Of a stretch of 6,076 nucleotides of DNA, positions 5,080 to 6,076 are shown piece by piece. Position numbers and translations under genes: made by a program. Source of the stretch: Clostridia bacterium. GTDB taxonomy: Bacteria; Bacillota; Clostridia; Christensenellales; Pumilibacteraceae. The notes under the pieces are model-generated. The model was not told the origin of the DNA and did no database searches. It saw only the letters and a list, made by a program, of their open reading frames with translations. How positions within the stretch are numbered: the first letter of the stretch is position 1; every line of letters begins with the position of its first letter. The DNA lies in assembly GCA_017452405.1 (NCBI GenBank), contig JAFTMM010000097.1:1-6076 (forward strand). Direction: 5' to 3'.

Positions 5080-6076
5080 TTAAGTTTGGGGAACATTTTG
5101 GGGAACAAATACTACTTTTTGCATCTCCGAATGCATGAAATCATCATCAAAGTGAGTATAAGTCCTACCGATTAAGCGCTCTGGACTGTCACCGAGCCAA
5201 ATCTCAACAATCTCGCGACGTACGTATTGCTGGCAAACTGTTGAAAAAGTGTGTCTCAGTTCATACTGTGTTTTAGCAGGGAATATAAGTTTAAATACTT
5301 CGTTAAGATATGTAGTGCCTGATCGCGAAGGAGATAAATCAAGATTCTGCGCTTCTTCGGGTATAGGTATTTTCTTATATTCTATCTTGCCTTTTTTGCG
5401 TTTTGCATTACGTACTACGATAAAATCGCCTTCAACTTTTGCCGTGGCAACCTCGCATGGGCGCAGACCGCAAAAGAGCTGAAGATAATATGCTGATCTA
5501 AATTTATCAAAGCGAGGCTCTTTAAGCCTAAGGAGCAAGTACTGTACTTCATTTCGCGATAATGCGGATCTCGTCTCGCGTTCAGCTTTGATAAATTCTA
5601 CGAATTGAACGGGATTGTTTGTTAAATCTCCATTTATAATGGCATATTTGAAGATTTGATTTAAAATTCCACGTATATCTTCGTAGGCTCGACCTTTGCC
5701 TTCAACCTGCTTCATTACTTCTACGAGTTTTGAACTTCTTATTTTGTCAATATCGTCTTTTTCAAGAATGGGTTTAATATACCTTGAGTAATAGCTGTAA
5801 TAATTTTTATAAGTTCTTACAGCTATTTTTTTCTTGTAGATCGAGAACCATTCTTCGGCAATAAAGCAAAAATTTTTAGATGCTGATTTTTTTACTTGAT
5901 TTTCCGAGATAGCTTCTTTTAGCATTTCAATAAATTTTCGCTTCGCTTCAACCGGATCTGTTGACGATGCAGAAACATTATAGCCGTTTCTGCGGTATCG
6001 AATTTCATAACAGAACGTTCCGCGCCCGGAAGGACGCTTTGTCGTGCGACATACGCAACCCTCTGCTATAAATTCT
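5080..6076 (-). CDS. Tyrosine recombinase / phage-type integrase (5' end outside the window)
   Basis: The reading frame is open from the right edge, so the ATG at 5923-5925 is internal: about 50 more codons precede it without a stop. Those codons (RPSGRGTFCYEIRYRRNGYN, then DPVEAKRKFIEML) look like an N-terminal arm DNA-binding domain, so few residues are probably missing. Numbering from the internal Met, a core-binding helical domain spans about 15-115 (FIAEEWFSIYKKK, NQIFKYAIINGDLTNNPV). The catalytic domain has Arg155 in FCGLRPCEVA, a Lys among 175-180, YELRHTF (221-227, Arg224), WLGDSPERLIG (243-253) and the Tyr256 nucleophile in RTYTHF. Two usual histidines are replaced (Y221, D246). It would catalyse site-specific integration or excision, probably at the tRNA-Leu. 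A bidirectional terminator follows its TAA. Confidence 0.9.
   Translation of the reverse strand, partial: EFIAEGCVCRTTKRPSGRGTFCYEIRYRRNGYNVSASSTDPVEAKRKFIEMLKEAISENQVKKSASKNFCFIAEEWFSIYKKKIAVRTYKNYYSYYSRYIKPILEKDDIDKIRSSKLVEVMKQVEGKGRAYEDIRGILNQIFKYAIINGDLTNNPVQFVEFIKAERETRSALSRNEVQYLLLRLKEPRFDKFRSAYYLQLFCGLRPCEVATAKVEGDFIVVRNAKRKKGKIEYKKIPIPEEAQNLDLSPSRSGTTYLNEVFKLIFPAKTQYELRHTFSTVCQQYVRREIVEIWLGDSPERLIGRTYTHFDDDFMHSEMQKVVFVPQNVPQT
5085..5107. repeat. Two tandem copies of TTTGGGGAACA at the 3' end of the integrase gene
   Basis: TTTGGGGAACA occurs at 5085-5095 and again at 5097-5107, with a period of 12 bases. The repeats sit inside the coding end of the integrase, encoding its VPQNVPQT tail, and lie about 95-117 bases from the tRNA 3' end. 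They could be recombinase or accessory-protein binding sites in the attachment region, or simply a duplicated C-terminal tail. Confidence 0.6.

Larger units (their letters stand above)
4980..6076. mobile_element. Probable left edge of an integrative element inserted at the tRNA-Leu 3' end (right end outside the window)
   Basis: A tyrosine recombinase gene converging on a tRNA gene, with its stop about 90 bases from the tRNA 3' end, is the standard arrangement at one end of tRNA-targeted integrative elements. The attachment core would usually lie in the 3' part of the tRNA; its exact limits cannot be seen because the second copy would be at the far end. I noticed no second copy of the tRNA 3' end within this window. 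The element's extent and cargo are unknown. Confidence 0.55.

Noticed and set aside
4906..5175. Plus-strand open frame of 89 codons starting just before the tRNA
   Set aside because: Its N-terminal half (LWRNWQTRKTKD...GSTPVNRT) is the well-known false protein produced by translating tRNA-Leu. The rest crosses the terminator and the antisense of the integrase.
5923..5925. ATG as the start of the integrase
   Set aside because: The frame stays open upstream to the window edge and encodes a plausible arm-binding domain. No good ribosome binding site precedes this ATG, so it is an internal methionine.

Overview
The window looks like a chromosomal segment of a low-to-mid GC member of the Bacillota, most likely an anaerobic Clostridia-type lineage. 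The reasoning is gene order: a housekeeping sigma factor (RpoD/SigA) followed by TrmK and a Nif3-family protein is the order seen in Bacillus and Clostridia, usually behind dnaG. Ribosome binding sites are strong GGAGG types. The exact taxon cannot be read from the sequence.

Layout. Positions 1-72 hold the last codons of an upstream gene (possibly dnaG), whose stop overlaps the rpoD start. Positions 69-3287 are a tight, same-strand run in which every junction overlaps: rpoD, trmK (TTG start), a Nif3-like dinuclear-metal protein, and a coiled-coil/zinc-ribbon protein. A 52-base gap with a possible promoter follows. Then come galU (3340-4209) and, 2 bases later, a 210-residue protein that resembles the core of an amidohydrolase of the SAH/MTA/chlorohydrolase type but has lost the metal ligands that can be aligned. 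A strong sigma-A promoter at 4863-4891 drives a tRNA-Leu with anticodon AAG (4908-4990, CCA encoded). A long hairpin with A/T runs on both sides begins at the tRNA's last base. Beyond it, on the minus strand and running off the right edge, is a tyrosine recombinase that ends about 90 bases from the tRNA.

How it fits together. The left two thirds is core information-processing and metabolism: transcription initiation, tRNA methylation, a metal-binding protein and UDP-glucose synthesis. The tRNA-Leu/integrase pair is the classical signature of an integrative element inserted at a tRNA 3' end, so the window probably ends just inside the edge of a mobile island. Any cargo would lie to the right of 6076 and is not visible. 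The most unusual gene seen in full is the apparently metal-less amidohydrolase remnant at 4212-4844. No CRISPR array, insertion sequence, rRNA or riboswitch was recognised.
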